Position numbers and translations under genes: made by a program. Below the pieces are notes generated by a model. That model worked only from the letters and a program-made list of their open reading frames with translations. It was not told where the DNA came from and searched no databases. A stretch of 64,000 nucleotides of DNA. Origin: Pseudomonas sp. JM0905a (GTDB taxonomy: Bacteria; Pseudomonadota; Gammaproteobacteria; Pseudomonadales; Pseudomonadaceae). The stretch covers positions 186,001 through 250,000 of the forward strand of contig NZ_JACXBU010000001.1 in NCBI RefSeq assembly GCF_014700075.1, written 5' to 3'. This document shows, one piece after another, positions 55,439 to 63,104 of the stretch. The number at the start of each line of letters is the position of its first letter. Position 1 is the first letter of the stretch.

Positions 55439-56263
55439 ATGCGCCACAAGGAACTCAAACACTGGACCACCGGTGTTGCCCACCTGCTCGCCCAGCCCGC
55501 CGGGCGCGCCCGTCTGCTTGGCCTCAGCCAGTGGCTGCAGCAGGCCTGCCATGTCGACCACTTCGTGCTCTTCGTCTATGAAGGCAATCACCGGCCGCTG
55601 GCCCTGTTCGATACCTTCCCGCCCGACAAGCGCCATGTGTATGTCGAGGACTACCAGGTCGGCCCCTATCTGCTGGACCCCTTCTATCTCGCCTGCACGC
55701 GCAACCAGGCCCCTGGCCTCTGGCGCCTGCGCCAGTTCGCGCCGGACCACTTCTACCTGGGCGAGTACTACGTCACCTACTACCAGCAGACCGGCCTGAC
55801 CGAGGAGATCGCCTTCTTCATCGACCTGGCCGACGGCGCCAAGGCAGTGCTCTCGCTGATGCGCAGTGCCTGCAGCCCGGCTTACAGCCGGGACGAGATG
55901 CAATTGCTGGACTGTGCCCAGCCGGTGGTCGAGCAGGTGGTCAACGAGGCCTGGGAACTGGCCCGTGCCCACGCGCCGCGCCCGGCGCAGGATCTGGACT
56001 ACAAGATCCGCGAAGCCTTCGACCAGTTCGGCGCCCACGTGCTGACCGCGCGGGAGCAGGAAGTGGTGCAGATGCTCCTGCGCGGCCACTCCAGCGCCTC
56101 GGTGGCCGAACACCTGGCCATCAGCCCCGGCACGGTGAAGATCCACCGCAAGAACATCTACGCCAAGCTGGGCATCGGCAGCCAGTCGGAACTGCTGGGG
56201 CTGTTCGTGCGTGAACTGGCCGGCCAGCGCGACGAGCCCGAACCGCTGCGCAAGGCGGTCTAG
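55439..56263 (+). CDS. LuxR-type regulator with N-terminal sensor domain
   Basis: 274 aa. The C-terminal GerE helix-turn-helix is at about residues 205-262 (LTAREQEVVQMLLRGHSSASVAEHLAISPGTVKIHRKNIYAKLGIG). The N-terminal part (HVDHFVLFVYEGNHRPLALFD...) reads as a GAF-like or unknown sensor rather than an acyl-homoserine-lactone domain. ATG 55439 is preferred. The location before a polyamine-type ABC operon makes it the likely regulator of that operon. Confidence 0.88.
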   Translation: MRHKELKHWTTGVAHLLAQPAGRARLLGLSQWLQQACHVDHFVLFVYEGNHRPLALFDTFPPDKRHVYVEDYQVGPYLLDPFYLACTRNQAPGLWRLRQFAPDHFYLGEYYVTYYQQTGLTEEIAFFIDLADGAKAVLSLMRSACSPAYSRDEMQLLDCAQPVVEQVVNEAWELARAHAPRPAQDLDYKIREAFDQFGAHVLTAREQEVVQMLLRGHSSASVAEHLAISPGTVKIHRKNIYAKLGIGSQSELLGLFVRELAGQRDEPEPLRKAV

Positions 56264-56359
56264 CCTTATCGCTATTGGCGATTAACAGAGCGCTGATCAA
56301 TAACCATCCAGCACCCGCCGGAGCAGTCGCCATCGGCCTCCGGCACGGGTGCCCACGAG

Positions 56360-56368
56360 TTATCCACA
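56360..56368 (+). other. Perfect DnaA box 1
   Basis: TTATCCACA, an exact DnaA box. Overlapping arms CCACAAT (56364-56370) and ATTGTGG (56384-56390) form an inverted repeat with 13-bp spacer. Confidence 0.6.
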
Positions 56369-56417
56369 ATGATTTGCACAGAAATTGTGGGCAGGGATGG
56401 ACCGTGGCAAACGCTCC

Positions 56418-56458
56418 TGTGGGGGCGATTTCAATCGCGAATGAATTCGCTCCCCACA
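56418..56458. repeat. Compact REP-like palindrome
   Basis: A 41-bp unit starting TGTGGGGGCGATTTC and ending GAATTCGCTCCCCACA. Both ends of the repeat family are joined with almost no centre, a minimal hairpin. Confidence 0.7.
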
Positions 56459-56531
56459 ACGAGGCTGCTCAAAAACCGAACAACTGCTTCTATCCCTTGC
56501 TGCACGTGCCTCGCAGCCAGTCTTCCACTCG

Positions 56532-56540
56532 TTATCCACA
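56532..56540 (+). other. Perfect DnaA box 2
   Basis: TTATCCACA again, 172 bp after box 1 and in the same orientation. A similar A/T-rich TGTGAGCAG follows at 56561. Confidence 0.6.
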
Positions 56541-56588
56541 ATTGATCCCATAGAAAATGTGAGCAGCGGGCACACCTGCGGCCTGCTT

Positions 56589-56690
56589 GGCGAATGAATT
56601 CGCCCCTACAAGGCTGATCGGCCTTCGTAGGATGGGTTGAGCGAAGCGATATCCGTCGGCTCGTCATCGCGATTGAAATCTCCCCCACAA
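56589..56690. repeat. Half REP and Pseudomonas-type repeat
   Basis: GGCGAATGAATTCGCCCCTA at 56589-56608 is one REP end; TAGGATGGGTTGAGCGAAGC at about 56628 is another repeat type; GCGATTGAAATCTCCCCCAC at about 56670 is a second REP end in the same orientation. The elements look like independent insertions or fragments. Confidence 0.55.
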
Positions 56691-56764
56691 AGAGCGCCTG
56701 CTCAAAATCCGTCCATCCCTCGCAACTCCCCGCCGGCCGGGACGTCCAGCCCTCCATCCATAAC

Positions 56765-56773
56765 TTATCCACA
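56765..56773 (+). other. Perfect DnaA box 3
   Basis: TTATCCACA, 233 bp after box 2, same orientation. It is followed at 56779-56797 by CTCCACAG-TTT-CTGTGGAG, an 8-bp perfect hairpin. Confidence 0.6.
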
Positions 56774-56891
56774 CCATGCTCCACAGTTTCTGTGGAGTGC
56801 GCGTCTATCCCCGGAGGGATATATACAGCCGAAAACCGCCATTGCTAGCGTGTTGCCACATGCCAAGAACACCTGAAAAAAGGGGCCGGCC

Positions 56892-58010
56892 GTGAGCGAT
56901 GCAAGCGAGTTCTTCGATATCGAGTTCCGCCATGTGGTCAAGCGCTATGGCGCGGTCTCGGCGGTCAATGGCCTGAACTTCAAGGTGCGGCGCGGCGCTT
57001 TCCATTCATTTCTCGGCAGCTCCGGCTGCGGCAAGACCACCACCCTGCGGATGATCGCCGGCTTCGAGCAGCCTACCGAAGGCGAGGTGCTGCTGGCCGG
57101 GCGTTCGGTGGCCGGGGTGCCGGCACACCAGCGGCCGGTGAACATGGTGTTCCAGAGTTATGCACTGTTCCCGCACCTCTCGGTGGCGGAGAACATCGCC
57201 TACGGCCTGCGCTACCACCAGCCGCGCCCGGATCGCGCCGGGCAGCGCCGCATGGCCGACGAGGCGCTGGAGATGGTGCGGCTGTCCGGCTTCGGCCAGC
57301 GCAAACCCCATGAACTGTCCGGCGGCCAGCAGCAGCGGGTGGCCCTGGCCCGCGCCCTGGTGAACAAGCCCACGGTGCTGCTGCTGGACGAACCCCTGGC
57401 GGCATTGGACCGCAAGTTGCGCAAGGAGATGCAGTCCGAACTGCTGCGCCTGCAACGCGAGGTGGGCATCACCTTCGTGCTGGTCACCCATGACCAGGAA
57501 GAGGCGCTGTCCATGAGCGACAGCATCAGCGTCATGCAGGACGGCCAGATCCTCCAGAGCGCCAGCCCCGAACAACTCTACGAAACTCCGGCGAGCCGCT
57601 ACGTGGCCGACTTCATCGGCGAATCCAACCTGTTCGACGGCACCGTGCGGCGCATCGAGGATGGCCGCGTGCTGCTGGAAACCACCCACGGCCTGCAACT
57701 GGCCAGCCCGCAGACGCCCACCGGCCCGGCCCTCAAGGCGTCCGAGCCGGGCTGCATCGCGGTGCGCCCGGAGCTGATCGCCATCGGCGCCGGGGCAGAG
57801 TCGCTGCCCCGCGAGATCAGCCTGCCCGGCCAGGTGGTGGACCGCATCTACCTCGGCAACCTCACCGAGTACCGCGTGCGCACCGAGCCCTTCGGCATCG
57901 TCTGCGTGCGTGTGCCGCGCCATGGCCAGCACGAACGCTCGGCCTTCGAACACGGCTCGCCGGTACGCATCGGCTGGGACCAGGCGAGCGGCCTGGCGAT
58001 GACGCTGTAG
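56892..58010 (+). CDS. potA: Polyamine-type ABC importer ATPase
   Basis: 372 aa. Walker A GSSGCGKT at 42-49, signature LSGGQQQ starting at residue 142, and Walker [14 protein letters not shown]-terminal TOBE domain with [11 protein letters not shown] follows, as in PotA/SpuF. It supplies energy to the two permeases encoded downstream. GTG 56892 is the start, after GGGGCCGGCC. First gene of a five-gene operon with a solute-binding protein, two permeases and an aldehyde dehydrogenase. Confidence 0.93.
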   Translation: MSDASEFFDIEFRHVVKRYGAVSAVNGLNFKVRRGAFHSFLGSSGCGKTTTLRMIAGFEQPTEGEVLLAGRSVAGVPAHQRPVNMVFQSYALFPHLSVAENIAYGLRYHQPRPDRAGQRRMADEALEMVRLSGFGQRKPHELSGGQQQRVALARALVNKPTVLLLDEPLAALDRKLRKEMQSELLRLQREVGITFVLVTHDQEEALSMSDSISVMQDGQILQSASPEQLYETPASRYVADFIGESNLFDGTVRRIEDGRVLLETTHGLQLASPQTPTGPALKASEPGCIAVRPELIAIGAGAESLPREISLPGQVVDRIYLGNLTEYRVRTEPFGIVCVRVPRHGQHERSAFEHGSPVRIGWDQASGLAMTL

Positions 58011-58067
58011 AGAGACGCAGTAGGCGAAGGACAAGAACAACCAACCCTTGAAAGGCAGGTGGCAGCA

Positions 58068-59213
58068 ATGGATCGGAAAGACTTCATCAAGCAACTGCGC
58101 AGTTGGCAGAACGGCTCCATCAGCCGTCGCGAGTTCCTCGGCCGGACCGGCCTCGGCGTGGCCATGGCGGTCATGGCCGCGAACATGCCGGGCCTGCTCA
58201 CCAGCAACCGTGCCTTCGCCGCAGAGAAGGGCTCCCTCGGCGACCGCGTGGTCCTGGCCACCTGGCCGAACTACCACAACGCCGAGAACTTCGCCGCCTT
58301 CGCCGAGCAGACCGGCGCCCAGGTGCAGATGAACGTGTTCGGCTCCAACGAAGAGATGCTCGCCAAGCTGCAGGCCGGTGGCAGCGGCTGGGACGTCTTC
58401 GTGCCCACCAACTACACCATCAGCACCTACGCCGATCTGGGGCTGATCGAGCCGCTGGACCTGTCGCGCATCCCCAACTTCGATCCGGCGTCCTACGAGA
58501 AGCGCTTCATGGAACAGGGCGTGATCAACGGCAAGACCTACGCCGTGCCCAAGGATTGGGGTACCACCGGGTTCGTGTACGACAGCAAGAAGATCAAGGC
58601 CAGGCCCACCACCTGGAAGGAGTTCTGGGAGCTGAGCAAAGGCGAAGCCACCGGGCGGGTGATGGTCCACGACTATCAGCTGACGGTGATCGGCAACGCC
58701 CTGAAGTCCTTCGGCTACAGTTTCAACTCCATCGACCCGAAGGAGCTGGCCGACGCCGAGAAACTGCTGCTGGAGGTCAAGCCGCATCTGTTCGCCATCA
58801 ACTCCGACTACCAGCCGTCCATGCGCAACGGCGATGCCTGGATGGCCATGTGCTGGACCGGCGATGCCTCGCAGTTGCATCGCGACCTGCCGGAAATGAC
58901 CTATGTGCTGGGTCGCGAGGGCGGCGAGATCTGGAGCGACTTCTTCGCCATTCCGAAGAGCGCCGAGCGGCGTGATGCGGCCTACGCGCTGATCAACTAC
59001 CTGCTCGATCCGCAGGTGAACAAGCGCGAAGTGGAGGCCCACGGCTACCCCAGCGGCGACAAGCGGGTGGATGCGATGCTGCCCAAGGCCATGCTCGACG
59101 ACCCGATCATGTACCCGGCCGCCGACCTGCTCAGCGCCCTGGAGTTCGGCGCCGCAGCCACGCTCACCAGCCCGGCGCGGGCGGAACTGATGGCGCGCTT
59201 CAAAGCGGCCTGA
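58068..59213 (+). CDS. potD: Tat-exported polyamine-type solute-binding protein
   Basis: 381 aa. A twin-arginine signal SRREFLG (19-25) followed by a hydrophobic segment points to Tat export, unusual for PotD, which normally uses Sec. The body (LATWPNYHNAENFAAFAEQ, NEEMLAKLQAGGSGWDVFVPTNY, KDWGTTGFVYDSKKI) matches SBP_bac_8/PotD-like proteins that bind spermidine, putrescine or related cations. ATG 58068 is chosen because it keeps the Tat n-region. REP sequence follows. Confidence 0.91.
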   Translation: MDRKDFIKQLRSWQNGSISRREFLGRTGLGVAMAVMAANMPGLLTSNRAFAAEKGSLGDRVVLATWPNYHNAENFAAFAEQTGAQVQMNVFGSNEEMLAKLQAGGSGWDVFVPTNYTISTYADLGLIEPLDLSRIPNFDPASYEKRFMEQGVINGKTYAVPKDWGTTGFVYDSKKIKARPTTWKEFWELSKGEATGRVMVHDYQLTVIGNALKSFGYSFNSIDPKELADAEKLLLEVKPHLFAINSDYQPSMRNGDAWMAMCWTGDASQLHRDLPEMTYVLGREGGEIWSDFFAIPKSAERRDAAYALINYLLDPQVNKREVEAHGYPSGDKRVDAMLPKAMLDDPIMYPAADLLSALEFGAAATLTSPARAELMARFKAA

Positions 59214-59222
59214 CCCATGGCG

Positions 59223-59275
59223 CAGTAGGAGCGAGCTTGCTCGCGACGCCGTTCGCGAGCAGAACTCGCTCCTGC
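59223..59275. repeat. REP doublet within the ABC operon
   Basis: CAGTAGGAGCGAGCTTGCTC (59223-59242) and the related inverted copy ending CTCGCTCCTGCG (59264-59275) form a BIME-like pair. It lies between the binding-protein gene and the first permease gene, where REP hairpins protect upstream mRNA in other operons. Confidence 0.8.
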
Positions 59276-59309
59276 GAAAGCCGCAGAAATGAACCGTAGG
59301 GAATCCCCC

Positions 59310-60221
59310 ATGAACGTCGCCCTCAGCGCCCCCGCGCTGGCCGATGCGGGCCAGGCCGCGCCGGCCGAAAGCCGCAGCCTCGGCCGGCGCGTCACGCTGC
59401 TCCTGCTGTTGCCGTCCACCTTGTGGTTCCTGCTGCTGCTCCTGCTGCCGCTGGTGATCATCCTGGTCTTCAGCCTGGGCGAGCGCAGCCCCGTGGGGGG
59501 CTACAGCGCCGCCCTGACCCTGGACAACTACCTGAACCTCGGTTCGCGGGCGAAGGCCTTCTACAACACCTTGCTGCTGGCGCCGCTGGGCACCCTGGTG
59601 TGCCTGCTGGCCGCCTACCCGCTGGCGTATTTCCTCGCGGTGAAGGTGCAGCGCAGCCGCTCGCTGCTGCTGACCCTGGTGATCGTGCCCTTCTGGACCA
59701 GCTTCCTGATCCGCACCTACGCCTGGATCTTCATCCTCGGCGGCAAGGGCATCCCGGCGCTGCTGGCGATGGTGGGCCTGGATGACGTGCGCCTGATCAA
59801 CACGCCGACCGCCGTGCTGATCGGCATCGTCTACGGCTACCTGCCGCTGATGGTGTTCCCCATCTACGTCAGCCTGGAAAAGCTCGACAAGCGCCTGCTG
59901 GAAGCCTCGTCGGACCTCGGCGCCAGTGCCTTCGAGACCTTCCGCCGGGTGACCTTGCCGCTCTCCGCGCCGGGCGTCATCACCGGCAGCATGCTGGTGT
60001 TCATCCTGCTCATGGGCGAGTTCCTGATCCCGGCCATCCTCGGCGGCGGCAAGGTGTTCTTCGTCGGCAACGCCCTGGTGGACCTCTTCCTGCAATCGCG
60101 CAACTGGCCGTTCGGCAGCGCGGTGGCCATGACCCTGGTGGCGATGATGCTGGTGATCATCGCCCTCTACCTGAAACTGGTGGCGCGCTACGGCAAGCGC
60201 GGCACGGAGGGGATGCTCTGA
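59310..60221 (+). CDS. potB: ABC importer permease (PotB-like)
   Basis: 303 aa. Six membrane helices and the EAA loop LLEASSDLGASAFETFRRVTLPL near residue 200. ATG 59310 has AGGG 8 bases upstream; ATG 59289 is in frame. The stop overlaps the next permease by one base (TGATG). Confidence 0.9.
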   Translation: MNVALSAPALADAGQAAPAESRSLGRRVTLLLLLPSTLWFLLLLLLPLVIILVFSLGERSPVGGYSAALTLDNYLNLGSRAKAFYNTLLLAPLGTLVCLLAAYPLAYFLAVKVQRSRSLLLTLVIVPFWTSFLIRTYAWIFILGGKGIPALLAMVGLDDVRLINTPTAVLIGIVYGYLPLMVFPIYVSLEKLDKRLLEASSDLGASAFETFRRVTLPLSAPGVITGSMLVFILLMGEFLIPAILGGGKVFFVGNALVDLFLQSRNWPFGSAVAMTLVAMMLVIIALYLKLVARYGKRGTEGML

Positions 60222-61033
60222 TGTGGCTGCGCAGCTATTCCACCTCGCTCTACCTGTTCCTCTATGCCCCCATTGCGCTGATCGTGCTGTTCTCGTTCAA
60301 CGCCGGGCGTAGCGGGCTGTCATTCGAATGTTGCTCGGTGCAGTGGTTCGGCCGCGCCTTCGGCAATCCGTTCATCATCGAGGCCCTGGGCACCAGTGCG
60401 CTGATCGCCTTCTGCTCGGCGGTGATCGCCACGCTCTTCGGCACCCTCGCGGTGTTCGGCCTGCAGCGGGCGGGCAAACGGGTGCGGCTGTTCTTCGATG
60501 CCATGACCTACTGCGCGATCATCATTCCCGGCATCGTCATCGGCATCGCCACCCTGATCGCCTTCATCAGCCTGTTCGAAGTGGTCAACCCGTTGCTCGA
60601 CCTGCTGCTGGGAGCCGGCCTGCCGCGCCTGCGCATGGGATTGTTCACGGTGATCGCCGCCCACTCGCTGTTCACCATGGCGCTGGTGATGGTGATCGTC
60701 CGCACCCGTGTCGAAGCGCTGGACAAGGCCCTGCTGGAAGCCTCCGCCGACCTCTATGCCCCGCCCCTGGAAACCTTCCGCCGGGTGACCCTGCCGCAGA
60801 TCGCCCCGGCCATCCTCGCCGGCTTCCTGCTGGCGTTCACCTTCAGCTTCGACGATTTCATCATCGCCTTCTTCGTCGCCGGCTCGGAAACCACCTTGCC
60901 GATCTACATCTTCTCGTCGATCCGCCGGGGTATCACCCCGGAAATCAACGCCATATCCACGGTGATCATCTGCGTCTCCCTGGCGCTGCTGTTCACCTCC
61001 CGCTACCTGCAGAACCGCCGCAGTGGCGCCTGA
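60221..61033 (+). CDS. potC: ABC importer permease (PotC-like)
   Basis: 270 aa, six membrane helices, EAA loop LLEASADLYAPPLETFRRVTLPQI near residue 175. It forms the heterodimeric channel with the upstream PotB-like protein. Translational coupling by a one-base overlap. Confidence 0.9.
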   Translation: MWLRSYSTSLYLFLYAPIALIVLFSFNAGRSGLSFECCSVQWFGRAFGNPFIIEALGTSALIAFCSAVIATLFGTLAVFGLQRAGKRVRLFFDAMTYCAIIIPGIVIGIATLIAFISLFEVVNPLLDLLLGAGLPRLRMGLFTVIAAHSLFTMALVMVIVRTRVEALDKALLEASADLYAPPLETFRRVTLPQIAPAILAGFLLAFTFSFDDFIIAFFVAGSETTLPIYIFSSIRRGITPEINAISTVIICVSLALLFTSRYLQNRRSGA

Positions 61034-61052
61034 GCGCCCATGGAGCAGAGCC

Positions 61053-62522
61053 ATGCGTGACCAGCTTTACATCAACGGGCAATGGGTCCGCCCCGACCTG
61101 GGCGGTTATTTCGAGGTGCTGGACCCCAGCAGCGGCGACCTGATCCAGCGCGTGCCGGCGGCCACCGAGGAAGACATCGACCATGCCGTGCATGCCGCCC
61201 GCCAGGCGTTCAACCGTGGCTGGGGACAGAGCAGCGGTGCCGAGCGCGCCAGCTGGCTGGAAGCCCTGGCCGGCGAACTGGAAGGTCGCCAGGACGCCCT
61301 GGCGGTGCTGGAGGTGCGCGACAACGGCAAGCCGCTGCCGGAGGCGCAGTGGGACATCGCCGACGCCATCGGTTGCTTGCGCTACTACGCCGAACTGGCG
61401 CGGGAGCTGGACGACCGTCAGGACGAGCCGCTGGCGCTGCCGGACGACCGCTTCAGCTGCCGCATCCGCTACGAGCCGGTGGGCGTGGCGGGGCAGATCA
61501 TCCCCTGGAACTACCCGCTGCTGATGGCCGCGTGGAAGGTCGCCCCGGCCTTGGCGGCGGGCGCCACTTGCGTCCTCAAACCGTCGGAACTGACGCCCCT
61601 GTCCGCCCTGGAACTGGCCGCCGCCGCCGAGCGCATCGGCCTGCCGTCGGGCGTGCTCAACGTGGTCACGGGCCTCGGCAGCGAGGCGGGTGGGCCGCTC
61701 AGCCAGCATCCGGGTGTGGACAAGCTGGCCTTCACCGGCAGCGTGCCGACGGGGGCGAAGATCATGTCGGCGGCGGCCGCCGACATCAAGAACATCAGCC
61801 TGGAGCTGGGCGGCAAGTCGGCCTTCATCGTGTTCGACGACGCCGATGTGGACGCCGCCGTGGAATGGGTCATGTTCGGCATCTTCTGGAACCAGGGGCA
61901 GGTGTGCAGCGCCACTTCGCGCCTGCTGGTGCAGGAGGGCATCGCCCCGCGCCTGATCGAGCGTCTGGTGGAACAAACCCGGCGCATCAGCATCGGGCCC
62001 GGCCTGGAGCGCGGCGTACTGCTGGGGCCGCTGGTGAGTGCCGGCCAGTACCAGAAGGTCGTGGGCATGATCGAACAGGGCAAGCAGGAGGCCAGCCTGC
62101 TCACCGGCGGCAAGCGGCCCGCGCATCTGTCCCACGGCTACTTCATCGAGCCGGCGGTGTTCGACGAGCCGGCGGACAACAGCCGCATCTGGCGCGAGGA
62201 AATCTTCGGCCCGGTGCTGTGCGTGAAGCGCTTCAAGACCGAAGCCGACGCCCTGCGCATGGCCAACGACAGCCGCTTCGGCCTGGCCGCCGCGGTGATG
62301 AGCGCCGACCTGGACCGCGCCGCACGAGTGGCCAACGGCCTGCGCGCGGGCATCGTCTGGGTCAACTGCTCGCAACCGACCTTCACCCAGGCGCCCTGGG
62401 GTGGGATGAAGCAGAGTGGCATCGGCCGGGAACTGGGCCGCTGGGGCCTGGAGAATTACCTGGAGGTGAAGCAGGTGACCGAGTACAGAAGCACCGAGCC
62501 TTGGGGGTGGTACATCAAATGA
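61053..62522 (+). CDS. Aldehyde dehydrogenase, betaine-aldehyde-type
   Basis: 489 aa. The NAD-dependent ALDH catalytic residues are Glu251 (LELGGKSAF) and Cys285 (NQGQVCSATSRLLV). Upstream PWNYPLLMAAWKVAPALAAG and GSVPTGAKIM are the cofactor and oxyanion segments. Located behind a polyamine-type importer, it may oxidize aminoaldehydes such as those from putrescine or spermidine breakdown, or a betaine aldehyde. It ends 24 bp before a REP element. Confidence 0.93.
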   Translation: MRDQLYINGQWVRPDLGGYFEVLDPSSGDLIQRVPAATEEDIDHAVHAARQAFNRGWGQSSGAERASWLEALAGELEGRQDALAVLEVRDNGKPLPEAQWDIADAIGCLRYYAELARELDDRQDEPLALPDDRFSCRIRYEPVGVAGQIIPWNYPLLMAAWKVAPALAAGATCVLKPSELTPLSALELAAAAERIGLPSGVLNVVTGLGSEAGGPLSQHPGVDKLAFTGSVPTGAKIMSAAAADIKNISLELGGKSAFIVFDDADVDAAVEWVMFGIFWNQGQVCSATSRLLVQEGIAPRLIERLVEQTRRISIGPGLERGVLLGPLVSAGQYQKVVGMIEQGKQEASLLTGGKRPAHLSHGYFIEPAVFDEPADNSRIWREEIFGPVLCVKRFKTEADALRMANDSRFGLAAAVMSADLDRAARVANGLRAGIVWVNCSQPTFTQAPWGGMKQSGIGRELGRWGLENYLEVKQVTEYRSTEPWGWYIK

Positions 62523-62545
62523 TCGAACGGGGTTGGTAGTTTTTT

Positions 62546-62643
62546 TGTAGGGGCGATTTCAATCGCCAAGCAGGCCGAAGGGCTGCCGTGCCGATTCCCA
62601 GGGGGCAGCTGCGCCGCCCTTGGCGAATGAATTCGCCCCTACA
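62546..62643. repeat. REP/MITE-like element overlapping the PAS gene 3' end
   Basis: 98 bp with inverted ends TGTAGGGGCGATTTCAATCG at left and its near-complement ending GAATTCGCCCCTACA at right. On the minus strand the right end supplies the TAG stop codon of the PAS gene (62641-62639). Two palindromic ends flank a GC-rich centre. Confidence 0.8.
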
Positions 62644-63100
62644 GGAACCGCGGACGACTCGTCTCTGCCAGCTGCCGCTTCAACCGCGCCACTTCGGTCA
62701 TGTCGGTGATCACCAGGCACACGCGCTCCACCTTGCCACCTGCGGCGGCAAGGGGCAGGACGGTGAGGTTCTGGTACATGAAGTCCTCTTCGCCGGTGAT
62801 CGGCCGGTAGTTGTCGAAGCGGATCAGGTAGGGCCGCTGCTCCCACAGGCTGAACGCGCGGGTGCCGAGTTGCAGCACGCTGTCCACCTTGCGCCGCAGC
62901 CAGTTGCGGTCGATCTCCGGGAACAGTTCGAAGAAGTTCTTGCCATGTACCCGGTCGGGTCCGAGGCCTGAATGGTTTTCCATGAAGCTGTTCCACACCT
63001 CGACGTGGTACTGGCGGTCCAGGACCACCACGCCGACGTCCAGGCACTGGACGATATCGAGCAGCCAGTGGAGTTCCTTGAAATCGATCTGTGCCGGCAT
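62639..63100 (-). CDS. PAS-domain protein
   Basis: 153 aa. A single PAS domain from about 12 to 135: ELHWLLDIVQCLDVGVVVLDRQYHVEVWNSFMENHSGL, FFELFPEIDRNWLRRKV, FDNYRPITGEEDFMYQNLTVLPLA, VCLVITDMTEVARL. No output domain is fused. It starts 4 bp after the receiver-CheC gene and probably senses something for it. Its last codons and stop come from a repeat element, so the original C-terminus may differ. Confidence 0.85.
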   Translation of the reverse strand: MPAQIDFKELHWLLDIVQCLDVGVVVLDRQYHVEVWNSFMENHSGLGPDRVHGKNFFELFPEIDRNWLRRKVDSVLQLGTRAFSLWEQRPYLIRFDNYRPITGEEDFMYQNLTVLPLAAAGGKVERVCLVITDMTEVARLKRQLAETSRPRFL

Positions 63101-63104
63101 GAGG

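Larger units (their letters stand above)
56264..56891. other. 628-bp repeat-rich spacer with DnaA boxes
   Basis: No plausible gene. It contains three exact DnaA boxes, pieces of the GGGGCGAATTCATTCGC repeat family (56418, 56589, 56669), a GTAGGATGGGTTGAGCGAAG repeat (about 56627), and a CTCCACAG hairpin (56779). Its composition is more AT-rich than its flanks. The GTG of the ATPase gene follows at 56892 with no clear -10 box. The spacer may form part of the operon's leader. Confidence 0.7.

Noticed and set aside
56264-56891. Chromosomal replication origin
   Set aside because: Three DnaA boxes are present, but there is no dnaA, dnaN, rpmH or gidA nearby, no clear AT-rich unwinding element, and the region carries several repeat fragments.
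57006-60095. Long open frame on the - strand opposite the ABC operon
   Set aside because: Antisense to four genes with clear motifs; low-complexity Gln/His/Arg composition typical of a shadow.
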